Both the position numbers and the translations under genes were made by a program. Of a DNA stretch of 59,801 nucleotides, positions 37,995 to 46,638 are shown one piece after another. The notes under the pieces were generated by a model. It made no database searches. It saw only the letters and a program-made list of their open reading frames with translations, and was not told where the DNA came from. Origin of the DNA: Rhodoferax sp. (GTDB lineage: Bacteria > Pseudomonadota > Gammaproteobacteria > Burkholderiales > Burkholderiaceae_C); the NCBI GenBank assembly GCA_024235935.1, contig JACKLL010000018.1, forward strand, positions 1 through 59,801. Reading direction: 5' to 3'. How positions within the stretch are numbered: the first letter of the stretch is position 1; every line of letters starts with the position of its first letter.

Positions 37995-39403
37995 ACCGTC
38001 AATCCGACGCCGAAGGACTTCTCGAAGTCCAGCAGTTTCTGGATCATTTCGGCGTCGAGCACGTGCTCGGCCGACAGCATCATCATGCCGTTGGAGCCGA
38101 TCAGGTCGCGTGCCAGCACCATGCCGGGAACGAGGTCGCCGGTGCTGGCCACCAGTTCGGCCGTTGACGCCTGTACCGGTGCTTCGACGACAGGGGTGTC
38201 GCCGCGCTGCAGTGCGCTGAAGCAGTCGACGACGTCCGGGTCGTAACGCAGTCCGCTGGAGCGCTCGATGATGACCTGGGCCTGCGCGGCATTGAGCTTG
38301 CGCGGCACCATCACCCCTACCTGCAGATTGTCGTAGTCGCTGGCCAGCGCCAGGATCCGGGCGCCGATGGGGATCGCCTCGCCGCGCGCGTGGTTCGGAT
38401 GGCCGCCGCCATCGAAGCGCTCGAGTTGCGCGGCGATCAGCACCACCGCCCCTTGCAGTTCCTGCAGCGGCATCATCAGGCTTTCGGCCCGGACCGGGTG
38501 CTCCCGGTACAACTGCAGCTGGTAGGGCGAGAGGCGCGACACCGGCGTGCCGAGCAAGGTGTCGTCGAAGCCGATCTTGCCGATCTCGTGCAGCAGGCCG
38601 GCGACGAAGACCTCCTGGATCGCGGTTTCGCTCAGGTTCATGCGACGGGCCAGTGTGCGTGCCAGGTTGGCGACCCGACGCGCATGGCCGGCCAGCCCGT
38701 CGCCCCGCATCTCGATCAGGCTGGAGAACACCTTGAGCCCGACCAGAAAGCTGTGCTTGAGCCGCTCGTTGGCGCTTGCCAGCGCTGCCGTGCGTTCCTG
38801 CACCTTGGCCTCCAGATCGGCATTCAGGGCCTTGAGCTCTTCTGTCTGTTGCTGGGCGAGCGCTTCGAGCCGGAGCTTTTCGCGCCCAAGTGCCTGGTGT
38901 TCCAGCGCCTGGCGCACCTGCGCGATGATGTCGGACTCGTCCCAGGGCTTGGTGATGTAGCGGTAGATCTGGCCGCTGTTGATCGCCTCTGCGATCGAGC
39001 TGACGTCGGCCTGCCCGGTGAGCAGAAGCCGCATGGTGTCGGGCCAGCGCTCACGGACCTGGGCCAGAAACTCGGCGCCCGACATGCCCGGCATGCGCAT
39101 GTCCGACACCACGACGTCGATGTGGCTGTCCTGCAGGATTTTCAAGCCGGCAGCACCGCCGTCGGCCATCTGCACATGGTAGCCACTGGCCCGGAAAAGG
39201 CGGCGCAGCGACGACAGGATGTTCACCTCGTCGTCGACGAACAGGATGCTGGCGCGCGTTCCGGTGGCTGCCGCGGCATCCCCATCACCCGGTGGCCCCT
39301 CACCCGGTGGTGCAATGTCCGGCTGGACACCATCGTCCGGCAGCACGGCTCCCGGATCAATCTGCGTGGCGGGCATTGGTGGCGAAAGAGGATCGGCGTC
39401 CAT
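37979..39403 (-). CDS. Response regulator with degenerate HD-GYP output domain
   Basis: A 474-residue protein. A disordered Pro/Asp-rich start (1-48) is followed by a receiver domain (about 52-165) with acceptor Asp101 in VVVSDMRMPG and Lys152 in TKPW. A coiled coil (170-215) leads to an HD-GYP fold (215-365): GHARRV, LLHEIGKIG (His272-Glu273 instead of His-Asp), REHP, then AAQLERFDGGGHP where HHERWDGxGYP is expected, and ASDYDNL. Loss of the HD aspartate, the HH pair and GYP suggests weak or no cyclic-di-GMP hydrolysis. It is the last gene of a signalling operon, five bases after the kinase gene. Confidence 0.85.
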   Translation of the reverse strand: MDADPLSPPMPATQIDPGAVLPDDGVQPDIAPPGEGPPGDGDAAAATGTRASILFVDDEVNILSSLRRLFRASGYHVQMADGGAAGLKILQDSHIDVVVSDMRMPGMSGAEFLAQVRERWPDTMRLLLTGQADVSSIAEAINSGQIYRYITKPWDESDIIAQVRQALEHQALGREKLRLEALAQQQTEELKALNADLEAKVQERTAALASANERLKHSFLVGLKVFSSLIEMRGDGLAGHARRVANLARTLARRMNLSETAIQEVFVAGLLHEIGKIGFDDTLLGTPVSRLSPYQLQLYREHPVRAESLMMPLQELQGAVVLIAAQLERFDGGGHPNHARGEAIPIGARILALASDYDNLQVGVMVPRKLNAAQAQVIIERSSGLRYDPDVVDCFSALQRGDTPVVEAPVQASTAELVASTGDLVPGMVLARDLIGSNGMMMLSAEHVLDAEMIQKLLDFEKSFGVGLTVHIKA

Positions 39404-39408
39404 GCGAC

Positions 39409-40794
39409 TCAGGCGGGGCGGGTTGCTGCGGCGTCCGCCTCCACTGGCTGCACGATCGGCAATTCGACGCGAAACCGCGTTCCCTTGCCGACTTCGCTTT
39501 GCACGTGGATCTGGCCGTGGTGCTTCTGGACGATGCCATAGGAGATGGACAGCCCCAGTCCGGTACCTTTGCCGACGGGCTTGGTCGTGTAGAAGGGGTC
39601 GAAGATGCGGGCCAGGCTGGCCTTCTCGATGCCACTGCCGGTGTCCGCGATCTCGAACCAGACATGCTTGTCATCGGCCCCGTTGCGGATCGTGATCGTC
39701 CCGCGCTCGGGCCCGATGGCCTGCGCCGCATTGACCAGCAGGTTCATGATGACCTGGTTGATTTCCGATGCATGGCATTCGACATCCGGGATGTCGACAT
39801 ACTCGCGCACCACGTCGGCCTTGTACTTGATCTCGTTGTTGACGACGTTGACGGTCGAATCGATGCATTGCACCAGCGCCGCGAACTGCCACTCCTGCGT
39901 GGCGTCGACGTGGGAAAAGTCCTTCAGGTCCTGCACGATCTTGCGCACGCGTACGATGCCTTCGCGCGACTCCCGCATCAGTGACGGGATGTCCTCTTTC
40001 AGAAACTCCAGTTCGATGCGTTCGCGCAAGGCCTTGAGCTGCGCGCGGGTGCTGGCGTCGGCCACCGCACCTTCTGCGGATTCGTAGGCTGTCAGCATCT
40101 CGAACAGATCCGCCAGGTATTTCTCCAGCGTTCCGAAGTTGGAAAAGATGTAGCCGATCGGATTGTTGATCTCGTGTGCCACGCCGGCTGCCAGTTGGCC
40201 GATGGAGGCGAGCTTTTCATTCTGCACCAGCTGGTCGTGGGCCAGGGCCAGCTGGGCATTCAAGGCTTCCTGGGCTCGTACCAGTTCATGTTCGACGCGT
40301 TTGCGATCCGTGATGTCGAGCAGCGTCTCGATGGCGCCAACCAGACGACCCTCACCATCGCACAGTGCGGAGGCCGTGAAATACAGCCACCGTCCCTGCG
40401 CGCCCATGTGCGGAAAGAAGTGTTCCGCTTCGAGTGCTTCGGGGTTCTGCTGCGAAGGGCGCGCATGGCCCTGGTACAGCATGTTCAAGGCAGAGTCTGT
40501 GGCGCCATCGACGACAAGGTCGGCCAGGATCGGGCGGTCATGGCCATAGAAGATCTGGCCCAGTGTACGGGTTCCGATGACGTCCTTTGCCTGTACGCCC
40601 AGCACGGTCGCGCAGGCCTGGTTCATGTGGGTGACGACATGGGCCGTATCGATGACGAAAGTGGGAATCGGGCTCGCTTCGAAAAAATTGGCCGGGCTGA
40701 GCACATCGCTGGGGGGGGTGCCAGGCGCATGCACCGTCGATGCCTGGCGCGGCGAAGTGTCAGGGGCATGCATGGTTTCGGTCTCCATCGTCAT
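39409..40794 (-). CDS. PAS-domain sensor histidine kinase
   Basis: A 461-residue soluble kinase. A PAS domain lies at about 36-165 (FFEASPIPTFVIDTAH, ETLLDITDRKR). A coiled helix leads to the dimer/phosphoacceptor region LASIGQLAAGVAHEINNPIGY with His207, and to the ATPase domain with NQVIMNLLVNAAQAIG, DTGSGIEK and GKGTGLGLS. The likely partner is the response regulator directly downstream. The start at 40794 forms an ATGA overlap with the HDOD gene; ATG codons at 40788 and 40773 are alternatives. No membrane segment is present. Confidence 0.88.
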   Translation of the reverse strand: MTMETETMHAPDTSPRQASTVHAPGTPPSDVLSPANFFEASPIPTFVIDTAHVVTHMNQACATVLGVQAKDVIGTRTLGQIFYGHDRPILADLVVDGATDSALNMLYQGHARPSQQNPEALEAEHFFPHMGAQGRWLYFTASALCDGEGRLVGAIETLLDITDRKRVEHELVRAQEALNAQLALAHDQLVQNEKLASIGQLAAGVAHEINNPIGYIFSNFGTLEKYLADLFEMLTAYESAEGAVADASTRAQLKALRERIELEFLKEDIPSLMRESREGIVRVRKIVQDLKDFSHVDATQEWQFAALVQCIDSTVNVVNNEIKYKADVVREYVDIPDVECHASEINQVIMNLLVNAAQAIGPERGTITIRNGADDKHVWFEIADTGSGIEKASLARIFDPFYTTKPVGKGTGLGLSISYGIVQKHHGQIHVQSEVGKGTRFRVELPIVQPVEADAAATRPA

Positions 40795-41630
40795 TGAAGC
40801 ATGCCACAAGCCGCGGCAAACCCCTGGTCGGCCTGGCTCGCCACGGCGCGCAAATCCTCTTCACGCAGTTGCAATCGGTCCCAGGCCGATTGCTGGATCG
40901 GTGGCACCATCGCGTTCTGCGCGCCTTCGAAATCCAGCGCATGGGCCAGCGCATCGGCGGCATGCGTGACCATGACCAGGGTGTCCAGCTCGGTTTGGCT
41001 GGTGTTGTGATGCTCGGCGATTGCCTGGCGAATGGATTCGGGAAAGTTCCAGTGCCGGGCCAATGCCGCACCGACCATGGCGTGGTCCAGTCCGAGCGTC
41101 GCATGTTCCGCCTGCACCAGCGGGATGTCATCGATGGCCTGGCGTTCCAGCACCTGCTTGTATGGGCCACTGAAGAGGGTTGCCAGCGCCAGTCGACCGA
41201 TATCATGCAGCAGGCCTGCCACATAGGCCGACTCCGGATCCAGGCCCTTGCGGGTGGCAATGCCACGGGCGCACAAGGCGGTTCCAAGGGCATGGCGCCA
41301 GTAGGCCTCGAAGGCAAGCGCGCTGTCAGGGTTCACTGTCAGTTTGTCCATGACGGCGGCCGTGGTCACCAGGTTGCGCAGGCTGCGCAGGCCCAGCACG
41401 GCGACCGCTTCGTCCAGGGTGCGGACCTGCCTCTTCAAGCCGTAGAACGAGGAGTTGGCCAGCCGCAGAACCCGCACGGTCAACGCCGGATCCACGCCAA
41501 TCTTGCGTGCCAGGTCGGCCAGGTTCACGTCGTCGTGGTCGAGTTGCACCATCAGTTCGCTGACAACGGCAGGCATGGAGGGGAGGGCGTTGATGGCCGC
41601 ATGCACCTGTGCAGGTGTCAAGGCAATCAT
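40791..41630 (-). CDS. HDOD-domain signalling protein
   Basis: A 279-residue HDOD protein. Residues 14-215 match the domain (LPSMPAVVSELMVQL, LARKIGVDPALTVRVLRLANSSFYG, VAGLLHDIGRLALA). The sequence His142-Asp143 is kept, unlike many HDOD proteins, yet the other HD metal ligands are not clearly complete. HDOD proteins mostly act as scaffolds in cyclic-di-GMP and chemotaxis networks. Four-base overlaps link it to the kinase downstream and the small protein upstream. Confidence 0.88.
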   Translation of the reverse strand: MIALTPAQVHAAINALPSMPAVVSELMVQLDHDDVNLADLARKIGVDPALTVRVLRLANSSFYGLKRQVRTLDEAVAVLGLRSLRNLVTTAAVMDKLTVNPDSALAFEAYWRHALGTALCARGIATRKGLDPESAYVAGLLHDIGRLALATLFSGPYKQVLERQAIDDIPLVQAEHATLGLDHAMVGAALARHWNFPESIRQAIAEHHNTSQTELDTLVMVTHAADALAHALDFEGAQNAMVPPIQQSAWDRLQLREEDLRAVASQADQGFAAACGMLQ

Positions 41631-41824
41631 GGCCGCGAATCCTTGCGGTAGGCGGTGAAGGCGGCACGCAGTGCCACATCCTGCGGCGTATCACCGAACT
41701 TGCGAGACAGCAACTCAAGCCGTCTCAGCGTGCCGGCGTCCGAACAGCTGTCCGCCGCGACCGGCTGCTTCCCTGTGCCTCCGGGGGCCTGGTCATGTGG
41801 CTTGGTGACGGGGGGCGAGGTCAT
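41627..41824 (-). CDS. Small 65-residue protein in signalling operon
   Basis: A short gene that overlaps the preceding GGDEF/EAL gene and the following HDOD gene by four bases each (ATGA at both ends), which strongly supports that it is translated. The first half is Pro/Thr-rich and likely disordered; the second half (TLRRLELLSRKFGDTPQDVALRAAFTAYRKD) looks like one or two amphipathic helices. I do not recognise a family. A role as an adaptor or phosphotransfer helper for its neighbours is possible but only inferred. Confidence 0.65.
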   Translation of the reverse strand: MTSPPVTKPHDQAPGGTGKQPVAADSCSDAGTLRRLELLSRKFGDTPQDVALRAAFTAYRKDSRP

Positions 41825-44800
41825 GGGCTCCCTCCTTCGTGTGTCGGGATCAGCGTGATCACGAGTCCACGCGCGTTCGATGCATGGCCCATTGCTTGCC
41901 AGCGCGCGAGGTAGGCGAGACCCCTGGGAGAGAGGAATCGGCCACGTTGTGGTGCCGCAGAATTCACCAGGGCCGCCAGCGAGGGCAGCCTGGCGGCGAG
42001 TTCGTTGCCCAGCAACTGCAGCCCCGGGCCCAACTGCTCGGCCTGGGTATTGGCAAACGCCACCACGCCGTCGTCGTCGATGGCCAGTACCGGCAGGTCG
42101 ACCTGCATCAGCGCATCGCGCAGCACGTCCAGATTCTGCTCGCCCCGCACCAGCGCACGCTGCTTGCGGTCAAGCACTTCCTGCAATTGGCGGTTGCTGG
42201 TCGCCAGTTCCTGGTTGGCCGTCATGACCTTGATGTTCAGGGTCTCGTTCTCGTCGGCCAGTTCCTTGTGCCGGAACGCCTGTTCGATGAAGTCACGCAG
42301 CTGCGCGTCGTCCCAGGGCTTGGTCAGAAAGCGGTAGACCGCCCCCTCGTTGATCGCGTCGGTGACCGACTGCAGTTCGGTGTGGCCCGATAGCACGATG
42401 CGGATGGTCTGCGGATACAGGGCCTTGGCCTGGCGCAGGAACTGAACGCCCGTCATGCCGGGCATGCGCTGGTCCGACACGATGATGTCGACCGGTTGCC
42501 GGGCCAGCATGTCCAGCCCTTCCTGGCCGCTGCTGGCGCTCAGGATGCGGTAGCCGTCGGGGCGCAGCAGCCGTTTGAGCGATGCCAGCACGTTGGGCTC
42601 GTCGTCCACCAGCAGCACCGTGCGCAGCTTGGTCTGCACCCGTACCAGATGCGCGGGCAGGCGCCGATCCTCGCGTAGCAAGGCCTCCATCGACGCTGCG
42701 GGAATCGGCCGAGAGAAGAAATAGCCCTGAATCTCGTCGCAGACATTGCTGCGCAGGAACTCGCATTGCAGTTCGTTCTCGACGCCCTCGGCGATCACGC
42801 GCAGGCCCAGCCCATGCGCCATCGAGATCACGACCTTGGCGATCACCGCGTCCTGGTTGTTGCGGTTGATGTCGCGCACGAAGGACTGGTCGATCTTGAC
42901 CTTGTCGAACGGGAACCGTTTGAGGTAGCTGAGCGACGAGTAGCCGGTGCCGAAGTCATCCAGCGACAAGGTCACACCGAGATCCTTGAGCGCACGCATC
43001 ATCTTCTCGCTGTGCGTCACGTCATCCATGACGGCGCCTTCGGTCAGTTCCAGGCAGATATCGCCAGGTTCGACTGCAAAGGCGTCGATCGTTTGTCGCA
43101 CCGTGTCCAGCAGCGCCGGGTCGCGAAACTGCAGCGGCGACAGGTTCACCGATACCGGAACCGTTGGCAGGCCGCGCGCGCGCCACTGCTGCATGTCGCT
43201 GCAGGCCTGGCGCAACACCCAGGCGCCGATGGCCACGATCTGCCCCGACTGCTCCGCCAGCGGAATGAAGGTGGCCGGCGAGATCGGGCCCAGCTCGGGG
43301 TGGGTCCAGCGCAGCAAGGCCTCCATGCCGACGATACGGCCGGACTGCATGTCGACGAAGGGCTGGTAGTGCACCTGCAGCTGGTCATCGTGGATGGCGC
43401 TGCGCAGTGCAGAGCCGATGGTCATGCGCTGTGTACTGGCCGCGAACATTTCCGCGTTGTAGAAGCGGTGCTGGTTGCCGCCGCGTGCCTTGGCCTCGTG
43501 CATGGCAACCAGCGCCGACTTGAGCAGGCCTTCGAAGTCGGTGCCATCGGCCGGATGAACCGCAATGCCGATGGACACGCTGGTGCTGGCTTCCTGGTCA
43601 GCCACGCCGAATGGCTCCGACAGAATGGCCTGCAGGCGTTCCACCAGGTGGGCGGCTCCGTCGGGTGTCTCGCCCGGCAATACCAGCGCAAACTCGTCGG
43701 CGCCCAGGCGTGCCACCGTGTCCTGCGACCGAACGGTCTGTACCAGACGGCGTGCGAATTTCTTGATGACCCGGTTGCCCAGGGCATAACCCAGGGTCTC
43801 GTTGATGAGCTTGAACCGGTCCATGTCCAGCACCATCATCGTCAGCGGCTTCCCGTCACGCTGTGCCAGGCTGATGTCATGGGTGCAGCGGTCGGCCAGC
43901 AGCTCGCGGTTGGGCAATTGGGTCAGTGGGTCGAAATGGGACAGCCAGTCGATGCGTTCCTGCGCGGCGCGCTGTTCGGTGATGTCGCTGAATGTGCCAA
44001 TGAAGTTGCTGACGTTGCCGTCGGCGTCGCGCAGCACATGAACCGCCAGGCGCTCCAGGTATTCGGTGCCATTCTTGTGCCGGTTCCAGACTTCACCTTG
44101 CCAGGCGCCGTCGCTGATGACCGAGCGCCACATGTCGCGGTAGAAGACGGCATCGTGCCGCTGTGCCGACAACATGCTGGGGTTGTGCCCCAGCACCTCC
44201 TGCTGGGTGTAGCCGGTGATGCTGGTGAACGCATTGTTGACCATGACAATGCGCCGCCGGGCATCGGTGACCACCACACCTTCGCGGCTTTGCGCGAACA
44301 CCTGCTGCGAAAGCTGCAGTTCGGCCTGCCGGGCCCGTTCTTCGGTGATGTCACGCTGGATTCCGACGAAATGGGTCAGTCGGCCCATGTCGTCATGGAC
44401 CGGGTCGATCAGCAGCTGGTTCCAGAATTTCTGCCCGTTCTTGCGGTAGTTCAGTATCTCGGCCTGAAAGGATTGGCCCTGGCGCAGCGCCGTGCGCATG
44501 GCCTGCACGGTTTCGACACTGGTGTCGGGGCCCTGCAAAATCGCGCAGGACTGGCCCAGCAGTTCGTCCTGGGTATAGCCTGTCATCTTCGCGAAGGTCT
44601 GGTTGATCGACAGGATCCGGCGCTCGGCATCGGCAACCAGAACGCCTTGCGACACCGCGGCCATGGCCGTGCGGGCCAGCCGCGCCTCCTCGAACGCCAG
44701 CTGCTGGGATGTCAGGTCGACGAAAGAGGTCAGCATCTGCTCGACGCCGCCGACGTTGACCTTGGTCGTCGATACGATCACCCGGCGCAGGTCGCCGTCC

Positions 44801-45990
44801 TTGCGCCGGAATTGCGCCGGCAGGCCCTCCGCCTGCCCCGTATCGCGAATGCGTGCCAATGTCGCCAGGCTTTGTGGGTCGCCGATCCACAGCGCGAGTT
44901 CTTCGACCTTGCGTCCCAGCAACTCTGCCCGCGAGTAGCCGGTCATTTCGACGAACCGGTTGTTGACACTGGTGATGCCGGCCTGGGGCAGGTTCATCAT
45001 GCAGGCTGCAGGGTTGTTATCGAACATGCTGCGCGATGCGGCGTCGCTGAGCAGCAGTCGGCGCTCCTGGCGCTGGCGCTCGGTCCGGTCCAGCAATATG
45101 TTGATGGCGCCGGTCAGTGTCCCGTCGGCGTCGCGCAAGGGATGCGCATGCTGCTCCACATGCCGCTGGCTGCCATCCGGGCGTTCGATGATGGTCTCGG
45201 TACCGTGGACCGGCATGCCGGTACGCAGGCAGGTCGCCATCGGACAGCGGTCGGCCGCCAGGGGAAGGCCGTCGGCAGTGAACTGGTGGTAGGCCCCGTT
45301 CCACCGCGTGCGGGCGATATCGGGTTCGCAGCCCCACAGGTCGGCGGCGGCGCGGTTGAACTGGCGGATGTAGCCGTCGGTATCGCACTCGTATACGGCC
45401 ACTGGCAGCACGGCAAGTGCCTGCTGCGCGCGTTGGGCGACGTGCTGGGGCCGATTCCGCTGCTGTTGCACCAGCTTTTGCTCGGCCAGGCGGTCTTGCG
45501 ACTGCTGGACCGAGAACGCCAGCCGGCTGGGCAGTTCGGAACGATGGATGCAGTCACTTGCCCCCTGACGAAGCGCTTCGATGGCTGCCTCGCTGCCACT
45601 GTCGCCACCGACCAGGATGACCGGCAGCTCGGCGCGCACGGTCTGCACCTCGCGCAGTGCTTCGAGGCCGCTCCATCGGGGCAGGTGAAGGTCGGCGATC
45701 ACGACATCCCAGCGGGAACGCGCCAGCGCGCCACGCAGGGCAAGGGAATCGGACACTCTTTCATGGCGCACGGCAAAGCCGGCCTGGCGCAGCGCCAGCA
45801 GCATGCGGGCCGCCTCGCGGTCCTTGTCCACCACCAGCAACAGCCGAAGGGGCCGTCCCATCGATGCGCCGGCGGCGTGGGCGATCGCATCTGGAAACTC
45901 GACCACGCCGGATGGCAATGCCTGGGGCGTTGGAGTCGCAGGCTCCAGGCCACTCCCTCCTTGCATGGGCGTGGTTCCGGTCATATTCAT
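41821..45990 (-). CDS. REC-PAS(4)-GGDEF-EAL-REC-PAS hybrid signalling protein
   Basis: A 1389-residue soluble protein. In order: a receiver (about 45-160, VIADLHLPRWSG), four PAS units (about 190-670), a GGDEF domain (about 680-840) with GADEF in place of GGDEF but with the RxxD inhibitory site RSQD, an EAL domain (about 855-1100) with intact EAL (about 890), DDFGTGYSSL and AEGVEN, a second receiver (about 1120-1240, VSDQRMPGMTG with TKPW), a coiled coil and a last PAS-like part. The EAL site looks active and the cyclase site weak, so cyclic-di-GMP breakdown is the likely output. The start at 45990 makes an ATGA overlap with the receiver gene upstream. Confidence 0.87.
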   Translation of the reverse strand: MNMTGTTPMQGGSGLEPATPTPQALPSGVVEFPDAIAHAAGASMGRPLRLLLVVDKDREAARMLLALRQAGFAVRHERVSDSLALRGALARSRWDVVIADLHLPRWSGLEALREVQTVRAELPVILVGGDSGSEAAIEALRQGASDCIHRSELPSRLAFSVQQSQDRLAEQKLVQQQRNRPQHVAQRAQQALAVLPVAVYECDTDGYIRQFNRAAADLWGCEPDIARTRWNGAYHQFTADGLPLAADRCPMATCLRTGMPVHGTETIIERPDGSQRHVEQHAHPLRDADGTLTGAINILLDRTERQRQERRLLLSDAASRSMFDNNPAACMMNLPQAGITSVNNRFVEMTGYSRAELLGRKVEELALWIGDPQSLATLARIRDTGQAEGLPAQFRRKDGDLRRVIVSTTKVNVGGVEQMLTSFVDLTSQQLAFEEARLARTAMAAVSQGVLVADAERRILSINQTFAKMTGYTQDELLGQSCAILQGPDTSVETVQAMRTALRQGQSFQAEILNYRKNGQKFWNQLLIDPVHDDMGRLTHFVGIQRDITEERARQAELQLSQQVFAQSREGVVVTDARRRIVMVNNAFTSITGYTQQEVLGHNPSMLSAQRHDAVFYRDMWRSVISDGAWQGEVWNRHKNGTEYLERLAVHVLRDADGNVSNFIGTFSDITEQRAAQERIDWLSHFDPLTQLPNRELLADRCTHDISLAQRDGKPLTMMVLDMDRFKLINETLGYALGNRVIKKFARRLVQTVRSQDTVARLGADEFALVLPGETPDGAAHLVERLQAILSEPFGVADQEASTSVSIGIAVHPADGTDFEGLLKSALVAMHEAKARGGNQHRFYNAEMFAASTQRMTIGSALRSAIHDDQLQVHYQPFVDMQSGRIVGMEALLRWTHPELGPISPATFIPLAEQSGQIVAIGAWVLRQACSDMQQWRARGLPTVPVSVNLSPLQFRDPALLDTVRQTIDAFAVEPGDICLELTEGAVMDDVTHSEKMMRALKDLGVTLSLDDFGTGYSSLSYLKRFPFDKVKIDQSFVRDINRNNQDAVIAKVVISMAHGLGLRVIAEGVENELQCEFLRSNVCDEIQGYFFSRPIPAASMEALLREDRRLPAHLVRVQTKLRTVLLVDDEPNVLASLKRLLRPDGYRILSASSGQEGLDMLARQPVDIIVSDQRMPGMTGVQFLRQAKALYPQTIRIVLSGHTELQSVTDAINEGAVYRFLTKPWDDAQLRDFIEQAFRHKELADENETLNIKVMTANQELATSNRQLQEVLDRKQRALVRGEQNLDVLRDALMQVDLPVLAIDDDGVVAFANTQAEQLGPGLQLLGNELAARLPSLAALVNSAAPQRGRFLSPRGLAYLARWQAMGHASNARGLVITLIPTHEGGSP

Positions 45991-46412
45991 GGTTGCTGCC
46001 CTCGCGGCCATGTGCCGCGCGTCAGAGGCACTGGCATACTGACGGGCTGGCCCTGAGCCATCGCTTCGAGCTTGGGGATCAGCTCATTGACGAAGTCGGC
46101 CTTGCTGACGAATCCCGCCTCCAGCTCGTGCGCGGCCGCGCGGTACTCCTGGTTGTCGTGCATGGACAGGAAGATGATGCGTGGCGACGCGGGGGCCTGC
46201 CGCAAGGCCCTGGCCAGTTCCAGGCCATTCATGCCAGGCATGGCAATGTCCATCAGCACCACGTCGGGCATGTTTTCCCGCACCTGCGCCAGTGCCGTCT
46301 TGCCATCGTGCGCCTGGCCGATGATGCTCACTCCGGCCAGCCGGTCGAGAAAATGGCGGACTGCCGACATGAACGTGATGTTGTCGTCGACCAGCAGGAT
46401 CTTCAGTGTCAT
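45987..46412 (-). CDS. Single-domain response regulator
   Basis: A 141-residue protein with only a receiver domain: acidic pair in ILLVDDN, acceptor Asp55 in VVLMDIAMPGMNG, a Ser/Thr switch in IIFLSMHDN and the lysine in FVSKADF. The C-terminal 20 residues (PVPLTRGTWPRGQQP) are unstructured. The start at 46412 is preceded by GGAAG; an upstream extension has no domain. It is the first gene of the six-gene signalling operon and could relay phosphate to the large hybrid protein next to it. Confidence 0.87.
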   Translation of the reverse strand: MTLKILLVDDNITFMSAVRHFLDRLAGVSIIGQAHDGKTALAQVRENMPDVVLMDIAMPGMNGLELARALRQAPASPRIIFLSMHDNQEYRAAAHELEAGFVSKADFVNELIPKLEAMAQGQPVSMPVPLTRGTWPRGQQP

Positions 46413-46638
46413 GGGGCTTCCATCCGGGGCCCGAAAGCGGGCGAGCGGGCGCACCATGATGTCCTTGGGTGTGCCGGCCAGGTTTTTGAACATGACATGA
46501 ACTGTAGGCCCGACGCGGCCACGCGGGTATCGGGCAGACACCTGAGTCGGGCCAGGGAAATACCTGAGAGGCGCGATTTGCCGCACGATGACCGGCTGTA
46601 CCTGAGCAACCGGGGGCTTGCCGTGCGCCGGCGGGGAG
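46413..46638 (-). promoter_or_regulatory. Upstream region of the signalling operon with three CTCAGGT repeats
   Basis: A 226-base region without a supported gene. The 7-mer ACCTGAG (CTCAGGT on the minus strand) occurs three times, at 46540-46546, 46562-46568 and 46600-46606, with start-to-start distances of 22 and 38 bases. Two helical turns separate the first two copies. The repeats lie about 130-195 bases before the receiver gene and could be sites for a regulator such as the NarL-type protein encoded next door. No confident -35/-10 pair was found. Confidence 0.45.

Noticed and set aside
42766..46056. 1096-codon open frame on the plus strand opposite the GGDEF/EAL gene
   Set aside because: An antisense shadow of a gene with complete EAL, receiver and PAS motifs; the translated product is low-complexity and resembles no family.
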